Counted from the stretch's first letter, positions 33,478 through 45,099 are shown. The stretch: DNA of 64,000 bases from Anthostomella pinea (GCA_963556695.1 CAUWAG010000007.1:2480001-2544000); one strand, 5' to 3'. A program made the numbers and translations. Notes: generated by a model not told the origin, from the letters alone.

Positions 33478-34593
33478 TTATTTGACCGCCGGTTGCGTAA
33501 TCGTGTTGCCGCCGTCTGGGTACATGATCTGCTCGTTGTAGAAGACACCTCCCCTTCCAGCAAGGAAGAGGATCGTGGCCGCCATATCCGCGTCATGGCC
33601 CTTTCGACCAGCCGGGTTGGTCGAGCTCATATCCATCTCGGACTTGTTCTCTTCGTTCGAGCTACCTGTCGTCATCTCACTGGGGAACATCCCCGGTGCG
33701 ATGCAGTTGACACGGACTTTGGTTTGCGTAAAGGTCGTCGCCAGCATTCGTGTCAGGTGCGTAAATGCCGCCTTCGAGGACGCGTAGGCAAATTGACCAG
33801 CGCTGTTGCCCTTCATGGCGCCCGAGATGCTCGACACATTGACAACACTGCTCGTGTAGCCAGGCGTAGCTTCGCGGCCCTTGGCGAGTTGGGGCAGGAA
33901 TGCCATGGACATATAGTAACCTGCCGTAACGTTGGTCTTGAAAGTGTCGGCCCAGCTCTCCGGGGGAGTCTTCATGAAGTGTTCCGAGATGGCGACGGGG
34001 TCTGAGAGGTCGGGCTGGCCGGCTTTTGAATACGAAGTTGCGTCGTCACGAGCGATGCCGGCGTTGTTGACCAGGAGCTGGATGCCCTTGGGCTCTTTGG
34101 AGGACATATCCTTGGCAAGGCGTTGAACCTCATTCTTGTCACTGACATCGCCTTCCAGTCTGACAAGCTGTCAGTAATAGCTATGGGTCATTTTGGAGGG
34201 TGGTACGTACGCGATAATCTGTCCTGGACCGGTACTGTAGCGCTTGACGACCTCGTCGAGCTTCTCCTTTCTCCGGCCTACGATGTAAACCTTGGCTCCG
34301 TTGGATTGAAGGGCCTGAGTTATCATGAGGCCAATGCCCGTGGCTCCTCCTGTGACAATGGCTGTTACATGAGAGACGTCGAAGAGGTCTGAGCTCTTGA
34401 GCTGGTCGTTGTTGGCCTTGCCGGAAGACATAGTTCGTGCGATTGTGAAGCTGGAGTTTTTTACGAAAGAATTTTTTACGGAAGGTGCAGTTGCGGTTCT
34501 GGTAAAGAGACGAAGCATGGTGAAGAGTCGTGGGAGACTGGGATTGATACTTGTAGCTGCCTTTGTGGAAACGGCCCCAAAGGCCCTTTTCAA
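33478..34593 (-). CDS. short-chain dehydrogenase/reductase
   Basis: Two exons, 34211..34593 and 33478..34159, with a 51 bp intron (GTACGT...TTGTCAG, phase 2) that rebuilds GQIIALEGDVSDKNEV, the conserved strand carrying the cofactor-contact Asp. Classical SDR motifs: cofactor loop TGGATGIG, NNAG (LLVNNAGIARDD), catalytic Ser in VNVSSISG, and YASSK (Tyr and Lys). The Arg in IVGRRKEKLDE after beta2 favours NADP(H). Three in-frame starts exist: 34593 (354 residues), 34518 (MLRLFTRTATAPSVKNSF, mitochondrial-targeting-like) and 34431 (MSSGKANNDQLKSSDLF, the usual cytosolic start of this group). Substrate unknown. A relic of an FAD monooxygenase lies head-to-head 105 bp from the upstream start. Confidence 0.9.
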
Positions 34594-34698
34594 AGAGCGT
34601 TCTCATGATGACGTATAGTACAAAAGCGAGAAGGTGGGAAAACGGTGGACGTCATAAGGTCTTGCATTGCAGGTTCCAGTTTCGTCACCACCACAGAC

Positions 34699-34915
34699 AT
34701 GACCACGCCCGAAATCGCGATCATCGGAGCCGGCCCCGCCGGCCTGACCCTCCCGCATTCTGCACCTGCACCGCATCCCCTGCGCGGTACTCGAGCGGGA
34801 CGAGGTCTGCCGCACCCGGGCTCGCTCGACCTGCACCCGCACTCGGGCCACGCCGGGACCTCGTCGTCGCCGACGGCATCATAGTTGGTAGATCGCCGTC
34901 ACACCCTAGCAGGTT
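34699..34915 (+). pseudogene. fragment of an FAD-dependent monooxygenase
   Basis: Opens as a textbook flavoprotein N-terminus, MTTPEIAIIGAGPAGLTL (GxGxxG dinucleotide-binding motif). Then the frame jumps: the expected continuation ILHLHRIPCAVLERD is in another frame, and RTxGGSLDLHP-like sequence (PGSLDLHPHSGHAG) is back in the first. Immediately after, DLVVADGIIVGRS resembles the DLVVGADG motif that normally lies roughly 100 residues further on. So the copy has at least two frameshifts, an internal deletion and no C-terminal half. It is a relic of a TetX/salicylate-hydroxylase-like monooxygenase. I do not reconstruct the parent. Confidence 0.6.
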
Positions 34916-34985
34916 AAGAGGCTGTTGCGCTGTGGTTGAATCCCCATGCTCTCCACCCAAGTCCGGGCTGAGATTTCCATGTCCT

Positions 34986-35208
34986 GGTACACTGAACCCC
35001 CAGAAGTCTCCGCGCACCCCGTGATCAACTTCTTACAATGTTTAGGGGTACATATTTATCTGTGGGATAATCACACTGGGAAAAGACTAAGGCATGGCTT
35101 ATTAAATTATAATTGCTTGATCCAGGGTGCTCATTTTGTGTCCTGTCCGGAAGAGAACCTGGAGGTTGGCAGACGGAAACTTATGGGAGGGTTGACTATA
35201 GCTGCTAG
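34986..35208 (+). repeat. diverged dispersed repeat, copy A
   Basis: Shares an ordered series of words with 55827-56064 in the same orientation: GGTACACTG, CAGAAGTC, GTACA/GCACCCC, AGGGGTA, GCATGGCT, ACGGA-ACTTATG and GG-TGACT-TA. Identity looks like roughly two-thirds by eye. No open frame. Element type is unknown. Confidence 0.5.
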
Positions 35209-35373
35209 AATATCGCAAAAAACGTGGCAAAACCTCTCATTATGCCGGCGTCCCGTCGAGTCTTGGATTTTTCTCTGCGGATCCCCCTTTCCTGAGAGTT
35301 GCTCGCCGGCTCGCCTTGTCATATCCTGTAGCCTTCGTGCAGCCGAAGCGGGGACACAAGACGAGCCTTCCAG

Positions 35374-35964
35374 CTAGACAAACAGTCTCGCCATATCATA
35401 AAGCTCCTCATCCTCCTTGCGGCAGCTGCGGCAGCGGCGGCGGCAGATGTACACGTACAGCACGACGCTCATCAATACCGCGAGGCCCGCCACCACGGCC
35501 AGTACCGCGGTTGTGAGTTCGCCGTCGATTCCCGCGGGCGAACCACCTATTGGGTCGTTGGACGAGAACATGGAGGCGTGGCTGACGACCGGGGTCTCGG
35601 AGGAGGAGGACGTCGCGTCCTGGTGCAGCAGCTGGTGGCATTGGATCATCTGCGGGGGGCACGACGAGCTCGTCGTGTTCCAGTAGGCGCGCAGCTGCGT
35701 GCTCATGCGGCAGAAGTCTTTGCCCACGGCGGAATATCTGGGGGTTGGTTAGCCTGCCAGGCGTCAAGATAGGAGGACAGAGGGTAGGGTAGGGAGGGGA
35801 GGGGAGAGGCGGAAAAGGGGGGTAGAAGGGGATGGGGTGGGCGAGATGTACTGCTGGCATAGGGTTTGGTTCGACGTGAGAGTCTTCAGGTAGCCGTCGG
35901 GGCTGGGAACGGCGATGATGCAGCCGGCGCTGCTATGCGCTTTCATGGGGTGTTCGGATGACAT
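35374..35964 (-). CDS. single-pass membrane protein with Cys-containing N-terminal part
   Basis: Two exons, 35852..35964 and 35374..35737, joined over a 114 bp intron (GTACAT, branch GCTAACC, acceptor CCCAG, phase 2) to give TLCQQYSAVGKDFCRM; 158 residues. The N-terminal part has several Cys and N-glycosylation-type sites (SNQT, YWNTTSS). A membrane helix follows at about residues 116-138 (LTTAVLAVVAGLAVLMSVVL), then a short basic Cys/Arg tail (YICRRRCRSCRKEDEELYD). That is the layout of a type I cell-surface protein, but no signal peptide is visible after the ATG at 35964, so an upstream exon may be missing. No family is recognised. Confidence 0.6.
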
Positions 35965-36878
35965 GTTGGAGTGACTAGGTGGGTGCAGGGGCAGGGTGGG
36001 AATAGGGGATCACACGAAGACGAGGTCATCGTGGTTTGGAAGGAGAAGCGTAACAGATTGTGCGTGATGCAAGACCGAGCACCTTGCTGTCTCAAAAGTG
36101 ATGAGAGTTAACACATGTCTGTCCCGGAACGGTGGTTAAGCTTTGAGGAAGCTTTGGTTCCTGATCTGATTCGCTGGATACTTTCTCGCGTGAGCCGCGC
36201 GCGATGGTTTGTTGTCATATTGCCTCACCTTCCAGTCGAAGCTTTTGGGTCCCCCATACAAGTCGGCAGCTCGGGGGAGTTGGAAACCCATACTGGCGCA
36301 CAACAACGTTCTTGATAGCAAATGCAAACGTGCTTGCTAAGCCTAGGAGTCTAGGCCTGGGTGAGGTGCTCACTCAATCCCTAGAATGCAAACACCACTG
36401 TCGAGGGCTGCGGTTGTGAAGGCCACGATGGGTAGATACCATTTTCAGTCAGTGTCAGCGATCTCTTGCATAGTCTGCATGGTTAATGAGTCGCGGTCAA
36501 GAGCAACAGGGTGTGACCCCGCGGCCCTCGATCGCGACGCCAGAACTGGACATAGATGCAGGGGCCAACTGTCACTCAACTTAAGCTTTGACACTTGGTC
36601 GCATCGGGAGACGCCTTGTTTGAGACTCTTTCGCCACCTTCATATCGCCAAGCGCCAGATATCACCGACGATGAAGAATGATGTCACCGGCACGACACTC
36701 ATGGCCGTCTGCAGGCGCAGGAATGCAGGAATCCGATTACCCCAAATCTGGTACGCCCTCCCTTCATGCCAGTGGAACGCCATGGGAAATCGTGTGTAGA
36801 TGATACATATAAGACTGGGAGGGGCACGTCGACCAGTTTTGTGCCGCACGCAACACCACCAGACCGCTGAATCCCGCC
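35965..36878. other. divergent promoter region
   Basis: Between the membrane protein gene (minus) and the small gene at 36879 (plus). A TATA-like ATATAAG occurs at 36807-36813, about 65-70 bp before the 36879 ATG. Nothing else can be supported. Confidence 0.4.
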
Positions 36879-37207
36879 ATGTCTACATCCCGCCCGCGAA
36901 CCGACTCTGGGGGCACGGGAGAGCGCGGTACATGTGGTTAGCTGTCCCCCGTCTACAAGAGCTCGTCTGGTCGAACCCTATATCTGATTATACACTAGCT
37001 GAGAAGACACACACAGCTCACCATGAGCATGCCGGGCTAGATGGACATCCTGTTGCGGCATCTGCGGAGACCCCCGGCGCGAAACAGCAGACTACTGCTG
37101 AGAAGGTATGGGATGAAGAACCTGTTTCTGGTTCTAGCTCTGATCCCACTTCGCAGGAGCAGGCGGCCCTCGAAGAACAGAATCTCGAGGAATACGAACA
37201 GCCATAG
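36879..37207 (+). CDS. small two-exon gene, 85 residues, unknown function
   Basis: Exon 1 36879..36927 (MSTSRPRTDSGGTGER) is too short to show as a long frame. A 71 bp intron (GTACAT donor, CTGATT near the branch position, acceptor CACTAG, phase 1) joins it to exon 2 36999..37207, which reads AEKTHTAHHEHAGLDGHPVA and ends EEQNLEEYEQP. The product is hydrophilic, acidic at the C-terminus, without Cys and without a membrane segment. A TATA-like sequence precedes it. It sits tail-to-tail with the complex I gene. No homologue is recognised; the splice signals and the uniform composition across the junction are the support. Confidence 0.5.
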
Positions 37208-37438
37208 GCGTGCTTGGCTGCTGGTGCTGTTGGAGTCATGTGCGGGTAATACATCGAAATTGCGGGGATTGGGCAGCGCCATAGGAATAACAAGGAGTAC
37301 TCAACGTAGCTGCATGGTCTCGTACGCACTCCGTGGTCTCAGCCGTAAGAAATACAATGCCAACATACTGGCAGAACAGCTTGCAAAGATATCAATGTCG
37401 ATTGTATCACACTTATGTACAAGGCCCACAGCAGGCGT

Positions 37439-38370
37439 CTATTTCTTGGGCTCCTCTTTCTTCTCCTCAGGCTTCGGCGTAGGCAGCTTGAACGTATCCG
37501 GCTTGCGGTCCTGGCCAGGGCCGACAGGCTCCCAAGAAGTGGAACCCCCCTCGAAGTTGCGGAAGGCCTGTGTCAGCTCTAATGGCTCAGTGACAATGCG
37601 CTTCTTCTCCTCATCGTAACGAATCTCCGTGTATCCGGTCAGGGGGAAGTCCTTTCGCAGAGGGTGGCCCTCGAAACCGTAATCCGTCATGATGCGGCGA
37701 AGATCGGGGTGGCCCACGAAGAAGACTCCAAACAGATCGTAGACCTCCCGCTCGTACCAGTTGGCCCCGTCAAACAGAGGCGTAATGCTGGGGACTGGCG
37801 TGGCCTCGTCGGCGTATGTCTTGACTCGAATTCGCGCGTTATGTCTCACGCTCAACAAGTTGTATACGATTTCGAATCGCTGGTCTTTGGTGGGGAAGTC
37901 GACGGCCGTGACGGTGCTGACTTGGGTGAACTCTGCAGCTGTGTTGTCTGTCTCGTAGTCAGCAAAACACAGGGTCTCGAGAGGTGGCGTCAGAGCCAGT
38001 TCTCACATTTGAGGAAGGAAAAGACGGGTATAACACCGGCCGGCGGGATATAGATGACCAGCTCATCCTTCCAGACAGAGAATTGCTGGATGTATTTGGG
38101 CATGCATCCCATGAGCCACGAGCCATAGCGGTGCAGGTCGTCGGCCTTGGAGGAGTACTTGTCGGCCGGGTTGACGATAGGGGCCTTCAGCTCCCGGGGG
38201 TGGTCTCGGGGCGCCTGCCGCATGTTCTGGGCGTGGATGGGGACGGCGACATTTTGACGGGCGGTCGAGGCGATGCAGCGGACTACCTGGTCGTTGCGCG
38301 GCTGCAACGAGGGCTTCGCGGGTCGCAGAGCTGAAGCAAGAGCTCTACTTCGACAGAACTTGGTCGCCAT
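37439..38370 (-). CDS. NADH:ubiquinone oxidoreductase 30 kDa subunit (NDUFS3/Nuo-30.4 homologue)
   Basis: Core subunit of the peripheral arm of mitochondrial complex I (bacterial NuoC). Two exons, 38007..38370 and 37439..37947; the 59 bp intron (GTGAGA, branch GCTGAC, acceptor ACAG, phase 1) gives [19 protein letters not shown]. 290 residues. I choose the ATG at 38370 ([20 protein letters not shown]) because it begins a presequence; the frame extends to 38574 without features. Family motifs: [59 protein letters not shown] and [14 protein letters not shown]. The C-terminus is a fungal-style Lys/Glu/Pro tail ([11 protein letters not shown]). Confidence 0.96.
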
Positions 38371-39567
38371 GGCTGGTGGGCAATGGCTGGCGGACCAATT
38401 GATCGCGGACGGATTGGCCTCTGGGTGAGTTGTATGACCACTCAATTGACCCGGGAGGTTAGACAGTAGGTCAATGCTGCACTTGCGACGAACAAGGAAC
38501 AATATTAGGGCGAGCTCCGAATAATGCAAGATGAGCACTCCAGCTGCGGGTGAGGCCCGGCCCCGCTCTTGCACTTCATAAGTTCATCCCGTCAGACAGG
38601 GCACGAAACCTTATTACTATTCTATGCATCTATCAGGTATACGAATAAGGGCCCATGGTGCGCCACGGCAGAGCCCACAAGGTGGCTAGCACTCATCTCA
38701 ACTTCTCAAGCTCGTCGGACCTCTCATCAGCGTCGACCGAGATGTCCAACACACAAACCGGTTGTTTAACCCCCTACGTGTGCACATTTTACAGATGTGC
38801 TATGCCGAACATAACTGTAGATTACCGCTCTCCTGCGAATGAATAGCGTAATCCCCCCTTGCGGTGCAGCAGCAGTGAATTGGAGTGACAGAGTGACAGG
38901 AGTGAGTGCGGGCAGGTGTGGCTCCCCGGAAGGTGGCAGCTGTTGATTTGCGGGTGAGGCAAAAACTGGGAATTATGCACTAAACCAATTGGGGCCTTCC
39001 GCAGCTCTAGCGCCACAGAAGTAACTTCCGTTTCCACAGGAGTCAGGACCACTCTGACGGGGCACTCTGACCACTCTGATCACTGCAGGCTCTGAGCAGC
39101 CAGAGTGCCAGACACCCAACCAAACCTCCTTTGCCTCTTTTGCCTTCTCATCCGTTCAATCTCCAGTCCTCACATCAATCACCCTCTGGCGCCAGCTTGT
39201 CGACATAATCTTTCTGCCCTTTGACGGAACACAATCAGCAAAAGAGATCCAGCTGCTCTCCCACCTCGTTGTCACTTTCCCTGGCGTTTGGCAAGGACTT
39301 CTGCATGGTTTCACTCAGATATAGCCATTTCCTTTCTCCTGCATAACCACCCCGACGTTAATTCTTAGCCCAAGTCGACGACGCGTTTGAGGCTACGACC
39401 ACGAGCCTTCGCCCATCTTTTCGCGATCGCTGCGGCATACGACTACACGAACGCGATCCCTCTACTTGTAACCCGGAGCGTCGCTCACTCCCCCCATCGG
39501 TTCTGGGTAGCCTTGATACTCGCATTCTGAGCAGCCCGAGCTTCTCGCGAGCCTGCCAAAAAGCAAA
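38371..39567. other. divergent promoter and NOT4 leader
   Basis: Head-to-head spacer between the complex I gene and NOT4; the last 400 bp are pyrimidine-rich leader. The pentamer CTCTG recurs in a cluster at about 39050-39120 (ACTCTGACC/ACTCTGATC). No gene. Confidence 0.45.
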
Positions 39568-42500
39568 ATGGCCCCTCAGGATAGCTTCATCGATGACGAG
39601 GAAGATACTTGGTTCGTTACCCAGCAACACCAACATAGCCTATTTACCTCCTCAGGGCGTCCTCTGCCGATTCGATACTGACATTGCTCCATTAGCCCTC
39701 TTTGCATAGAGGAGTTCGACCTTTCCGACCGAAACTTCCGTCCATGTCCATGCGGCTACCAGGTAGGGGAGCATATATCACCAACTTGTTTCATGGGCAT
39801 CCAACAACTAAACATCGCTTCTGCATCACAGATCTGCCAATTTTGTTTCAATAACCTAAAGAACAACCTGAGTGGACTCTGCCCCGCCTGTCGACGGCCT
39901 TACGACGAGAAAGACATAGAGTTCAAGGTTGTGACTCACGAAGAGTGCGTTGAACGATACAACACATCTTGCGTATCACTGGCTAATGTGAGATAGGGAG
40001 GCGGAATTCCGAGCCAACATACAGAAGAATCAGAAGAAGCGCGCAACCGAACAACGACAGAAAGAGGTACAGAAGCGCGAGGCCGAGAAGGAGAACCGCA
40101 AAAACCTCCAGGGCGTCCGCGTCGTACAGAAGAATCTCGTATACGTAACCGGCTTGACACCGACCGTTCGCGAGGACGAGCTACTCAAGACACTGCGAAA
40201 ACCCGAATTCTTTGGTCAATATGGCAACATACAGAAGATTTCCATTAGTAATCGAAAGTCTTCTGATGGCCAACAACAGTCACTCGGTATCTACGTTACC
40301 TTCGAGAAGAAAGACGACGCGGCACGGTGTATCCAGGCTGTTCACGGCTCTCAGAACGGCGATCGTGTTTTGAAGGCACAATTAGGAACGACTAAGTACT
40401 GCTCTGCGTGGCTTAGGCATGAGCAGTGCGGCAATCGCCAATGCATGTTCTTACATGAGCTCGGCGACGAAGAGGATAGTTACACCCGGCAGGATCTCTC
40501 ATCGCTGAACAGCGTCCACACGCAGCGCCCGTTCTCTACTGCAGCTTCATCATCCCGGTCTGTCTCACGCCAACAGGGTTCGGCTGCGCCTTCCACAGCT
40601 ACTTCGCAACCTATGGTCCGCGCCTCTAGTAAAGAAGGGTCTGATGTTGGTGACGGGCCCGCATTGCCAGCATCCGCAAATTGGGCTCGTACTACCCAAC
40701 AGCGAAGCAGACGTGGTAGTCACGCAACCAGTGGTGCGACCTCAAGCCCCGCCATCTCGAACTCCTTGCCTGTCACTGCCGAGTCGGCTCAAGAAGCGGT
40801 TGATAACGCCCCGGTGGCAGAAATACCTGATTTGACAAGTCGGAAGGCTGAGAAGCAGCCCGCGACTGACACCCCTAATACAGCCAGTGCAACGGGTACT
40901 AGGCCTCATGCTGAACGCAAGTCTGACATGGAATTCAGCGCAATCTGGAGAATGCTCGCTGCTTCTTCGCCTAGCGCTTTCGTACCACCGAAGGATGCGG
41001 AAGATTCGTATCCGCCCTTGTTCGACGTGAATGGAGCCGAACGAAGACGAGCTATGCGCGATGAAGACGAGAACCGCACGGGCGAACATGAGGACCAAGC
41101 CGACATCCTTGAGACTTCCGAAGGAGAACCCGAGAGCGGTAGTCTAGCCCTTGGTGGTGAACCCGAAGACCGAGACCACGGCCGTAACAGTGTCAGCTTT
41201 GATCAGGCGAGAAGTCTAGCACAACAGCCACCGATCCAGAGAACGAAAGCTTTTGCCAACGATCTGTTTGGACCATCACTTACAGGATTCGGGCAAGGTG
41301 CTGCTGCTGCCGCTTCTGTCGGCTCTATCGGCAGCCGGACAATGACAACGCAGCAACAGCCGGGTATACGAGGGCAGGGCGGTTTTGCGGAACAGATGCT
41401 GCCACCAGGAATAGCGACTCAGCAATCCGGCCTTTTCCAAGGACAAGGTGGTCACACCCGTCAGCAATCCAGGTTCAGTTTTGCGAATGAGAACAGCTCG
41501 AGTTCGGTCAACGTCAAGACTAGTGAAAATCCGAGATACATGGCTCAGCAGTCAGCCATGATGCCTTCAACATTCCGTTCTCAACCCTACACCTCGGTAC
41601 CGGGGCCTCCGCCTGGTCTGAAGTCGACTGGTACACCCCCTGTCGGTGGTAGCATGTTTGGTGGACTGCCTTTCGCGCAAATGCCGCTCGCCACCGCAAC
41701 TTCCAAAGAGAACACAGAGCTACTTTTGCAGTCTATGCTTCGAGGAAGGGGTGCGGGCAGTAGCCACGCCCACGACGCAGGAAAGCGTGAGTTCTTTTCT
41801 AATTCTTTTCAAAACCAGTATCCACCATCCACCTCCTCCACCACTGCTCCTGTTTCGGCTCTCGGCCTCCTGGCCTCGCTCTATGCTTCTCAGCCTGGAG
41901 CTTTCCCGGACTACGGACCCAAGCAGAAGAAGAAGGGGAAGAAGCACAGGCACGCTAACACTTCCTCCTCTGGGGGAGGTGCCTTAGTAGTAGATCTTGC
42001 GGACCCGAGTATCCTGCAGGCGAGAATGCATCATCAGCAGCAACAGGGGAACATCTTTGGTGGCCAGACTCAAGGTGGGTACAATCCCAACACAATGTAC
42101 GGTGGTGGCGGCGGTGGCGGATACAGCAGATGGTAGCCGCTCTGTAGAGCGCGTGGATTGAGGACGGCACACTTGATTTCTTTTGGTTTCCGGAAGGGAT
42201 CGCGCCTGGGCGTCAAGGTTTTCGGAAATGGCCAGGGAGATGAGATGATCGGAATGTTCCACCACATCTGTTTGAGCGAGCATTGCAGAGGCATGATGAC
42301 CCAGGACGGGTCAGGGGTGCATAGGCGTCCGCTTGCTCTTGGAAACGACGGGGCTTCTCGACCACGGCTTTGCCTTTCACAAGATACACACTTCCTTTCC
42401 TGCCACATTATTCAATTTTTCTTCACGCATCATTCGATAAATGGTCACGTCAGGCAAGCCATCGTCGTCTTCCACAAAGTCTCTTCATGTACGTTAACAC

Positions 42501-45099
42501 GCCGAGCGAGCCTCAGGCCTACGCCTGAGCGGCTGGCTAATATAGCATTTCCCCAGTACACTGGTGCCATCATGTAAAATCTGTGGAAGATGACGTTGGA
42601 AGCCTGTAACGTGACGCATGCTCGTTCCTTTTTGTAGCCCATCCTCTCTGTTATCTCGGCAGCTAACGTACTTGTGTTCCTCTAGATGACGACCTGTTAC
42701 CACTCGACGAAGCGTCCTTCTCCGTGGATGCGCTGGTTGCGGATTCGGATTCACCCGAACCCCAGGAGCCGTTGTTGCGTAATGGTATTACCACGCCGTC
42801 CTTGCCCCCTGGGCTCGGATTGAGTCACGCGCACCCACCGGTACAGTTTGGTGAGAGAAACCCGAGCCCTGTGCCACAGGATCGGCTGGATGCAGGTACG
42901 GCCACGACGCGACCTGTTACCCCTGCTGTCCCACGACCAGTCACCCCACTTGTACCAAAGTCAGCTGTGAAGTCTACCCCATTGCGTGGCAAAGAAGAGG
43001 CTCCTACCGTCGACAATGATGCAAAGAAGAGCATCAAGGAGCTCGCCACGACAAGTGGACTGGCGAAAGATATCGCTGCTCAGGCCTCAAAGACGCCGGT
43101 TGGAAAACTACTCCAGGATGAAGACTTCCCAGCGCTTGATTCCGTCAAGACAGGCTCACCTTCAAGACAAACGCCTGCTCTTCCGTCTAAACCGATGCAG
43201 AATGTGAAGACGCCTTCGGCGAAGACGCCCTCCGCGAAGACTGCGATAGACGTGTCGTCAAGCAAGGCCTCGTCGCAAAAAACACCCAATAAATCCGACA
43301 AACGTCCGATGCCGGGCGCGCTTGACATTGCAGCTGCCACGAAGACATTGAACCAGTCAGGTGCCTCTGGATCAACCACAGACACGTCGGAAAAGCCTTC
43401 AGCCCAACCTGCAAGCGCTGTGCAGTTGAACAAAATTCAAGGAGCCTCGGCGTTACCAACGCCTACTCCAACGAGTGCTTCAGTATCCTCACCATTCGCC
43501 AAGGCTGCTCCCAAGACGCTCCGTCTGGTGCAGACTCCGAAGACCGAAGCACCGCCCATCAACATAGCTCCAGCAGCCGTCGCTTCGATACGCTCCGCTG
43601 CGGCGGCTAGTTCAGCACATCGTCCGGCGACTCCTGCTAGTGATCTTGTTTCGGATACGGCTTCGATTGTTAGCGCCTCCATCTCAGCCTCCCGGACTAG
43701 TTCCCCGCCGCCCTCAAGAGTTGGCTCTGCGGCTGTGCGTGCTACAACGAAGAGTCAGCAACGCAAGCAGCGTAAAGATGCTTCGAAGGAAGCGGCCGCA
43801 CAGATTGCCGAATCCAAGTCTATCGAGGAAGAGGTTGAGATTGCACCCATCCTTGGGAGGAAGAAGAAGCAGAAGAAGGAGAGGAAGACCGCACCAACGA
43901 GCCGTGTACCGAGCAGGCCTGGGACCCCTACAGCCCCCGACTCGCATGGAGATGTGTCTACTACAGAGAAGGGCACTACCATGCCGGCTGCAGACGTGAG
44001 CGGTGACCCCGGAGCGTGTGCCGAGGACATCGTCTGGACAGGAGAGTCGTCCAAGCCCAAGGAGTTGAAAGGCAAGGACTTGAACAGCCCACCTAGGAGC
44101 CCAGCTGCAATCGATACGTCTATTAGGTTGAACGAATCGACGAAGACTACGGTTCTCACCCCTGACTATGTCAGTCATACTCCGGATTCGATGCAGGTAC
44201 AGTCGTTAGAGGAGGATGTCGGCGAAGTTCCCAGCTTGCGTGACATCTTCAGGGCTCTCGTCCAGGCCGGCGCCCTTCCTGACCCCGAAAAGATGAATTT
44301 CTTCAAACCTTCGCCGGGCTATCGGTTCGAATCATTTAACAGCACGGCAGTCTCTCTTCCGCCGACCCTCAAAGCGATCGTTATGAAGGAAGACGAGGAA
44401 AAGCTGAACGCTTTCCAGCCTGTCCGCAAGTCGGTCAACGATCACCCCGTGCTGCTTACTCCTAACGGGGACTGTCTGCTCAACTTGACTCAGGACGAGG
44501 CGGATCTATTCCTCGAGCTTCAAGATCGCTTGAGGGCTGACAGCATTCGCCCAACCGCCTTCTCGGCACCTCGCTACGCGCCTGCGAATGGTTTCAGCTT
44601 GGTTAAGAACCGCGCAGTACCCAATGGCACGCCTTCGTTCTTCCCTGGAGGTCCCGATAACTATCCCAGCGATCCCGTGGGCAAAATGCATCGAGAAGAG
44701 GCGATCAGCTGCATCAATCAGCATGTTCTCCCTTCGCTGAACCTAGGCAGTTACAAGACCATGGGTCCCAACTCCAACTTCACCAAGAATGTAAATCTGC
44801 AGCAGTTGGCGCCTTGGATCTACCCTTCGGCTGATAGTGTCGAGGATCAGAGAAAGATGTTCTCTGGCCGAGCTGGGGAGGATTTCGGTGGCGTGGCGGG
44901 CGGCCACGCTGCTGACGGCGTGTACGCAAGCTACGACAACCCCGAAGGTGGTGCCTCCCCGGCGATTGGCAGCACGCCTCTCATGAGCGTCGAGGACGCC
45001 GAGACGGTGTGGTCTCAATCCAAGAAACAACACGAAGCCCTGGACAAGAAGTTCCGCCAACTTCAGGCGAAGAACCGTCGCTTGGTCGACATGAATTGA
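39568..45099 (+). CDS. NOT4: NOT4-type E3 ubiquitin ligase of the CCR4-NOT complex
   Basis: RING E3 ligase subunit of CCR4-NOT, acting in mRNA decay and co-translational quality control. Exons 39568..39611, 39696..39762, 39832..39944, then 39997 onward; introns of 84, 69 and 52 bp are in phase. The spliced N-terminus MAPQDSFIDDEEDTCPLCIE starts the C4C4 RING (CPLC...CPCGYQICQFC...CPACRRPY). A coiled linker follows, then an RRM (LVYVTGLTPTV...GIYVTFEKKDDAARCI) and a CCCH finger (CSAWLRHEQCGNRQCMFLH). A stop at 42136 closes a 787-residue form ending GGYSRW. Alternatively, donor GTGGGT at 42075 and acceptor TCTAG at 42685 fit in phase 1 and add 42686..45099. That gives 1571 residues, with APKTLRLVQTPKTEAPP, a Lys-rich GRKKKQKKERK and a C-terminal coiled coil ending AKNRRLVDMN. 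As I recall them, filamentous-fungal NOT4 proteins include such an extension; the junction itself is inferred. Confidence 0.85.
42075..42685 (+). other. putative alternative intron of NOT4 containing a stop codon
   Basis: 611 bp with donor CAAG|GTGGGT and acceptor CCTCTAG, branch-like GCTAAC about 20 bp upstream. It holds the 3' end of the short NOT4 frame (stop at 42136). It also holds an ATG at 42441 (MVTSGKPSSSSTKSLH followed by GTACGT) that could instead be the first exon of a separate downstream gene. From that exon only a micro-exon would restore the frame of 42686..45099, so I prefer the NOT4 extension. Confidence 0.45.

Noticed and set aside
42441..42488. Separate gene start MVTSGKPSSSSTKSLH before the 42686..45099 exon
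   Set aside because: The phase does not match without a 7- or 16-nt micro-exon; the direct NOT4 junction fits better, though this is not excluded.
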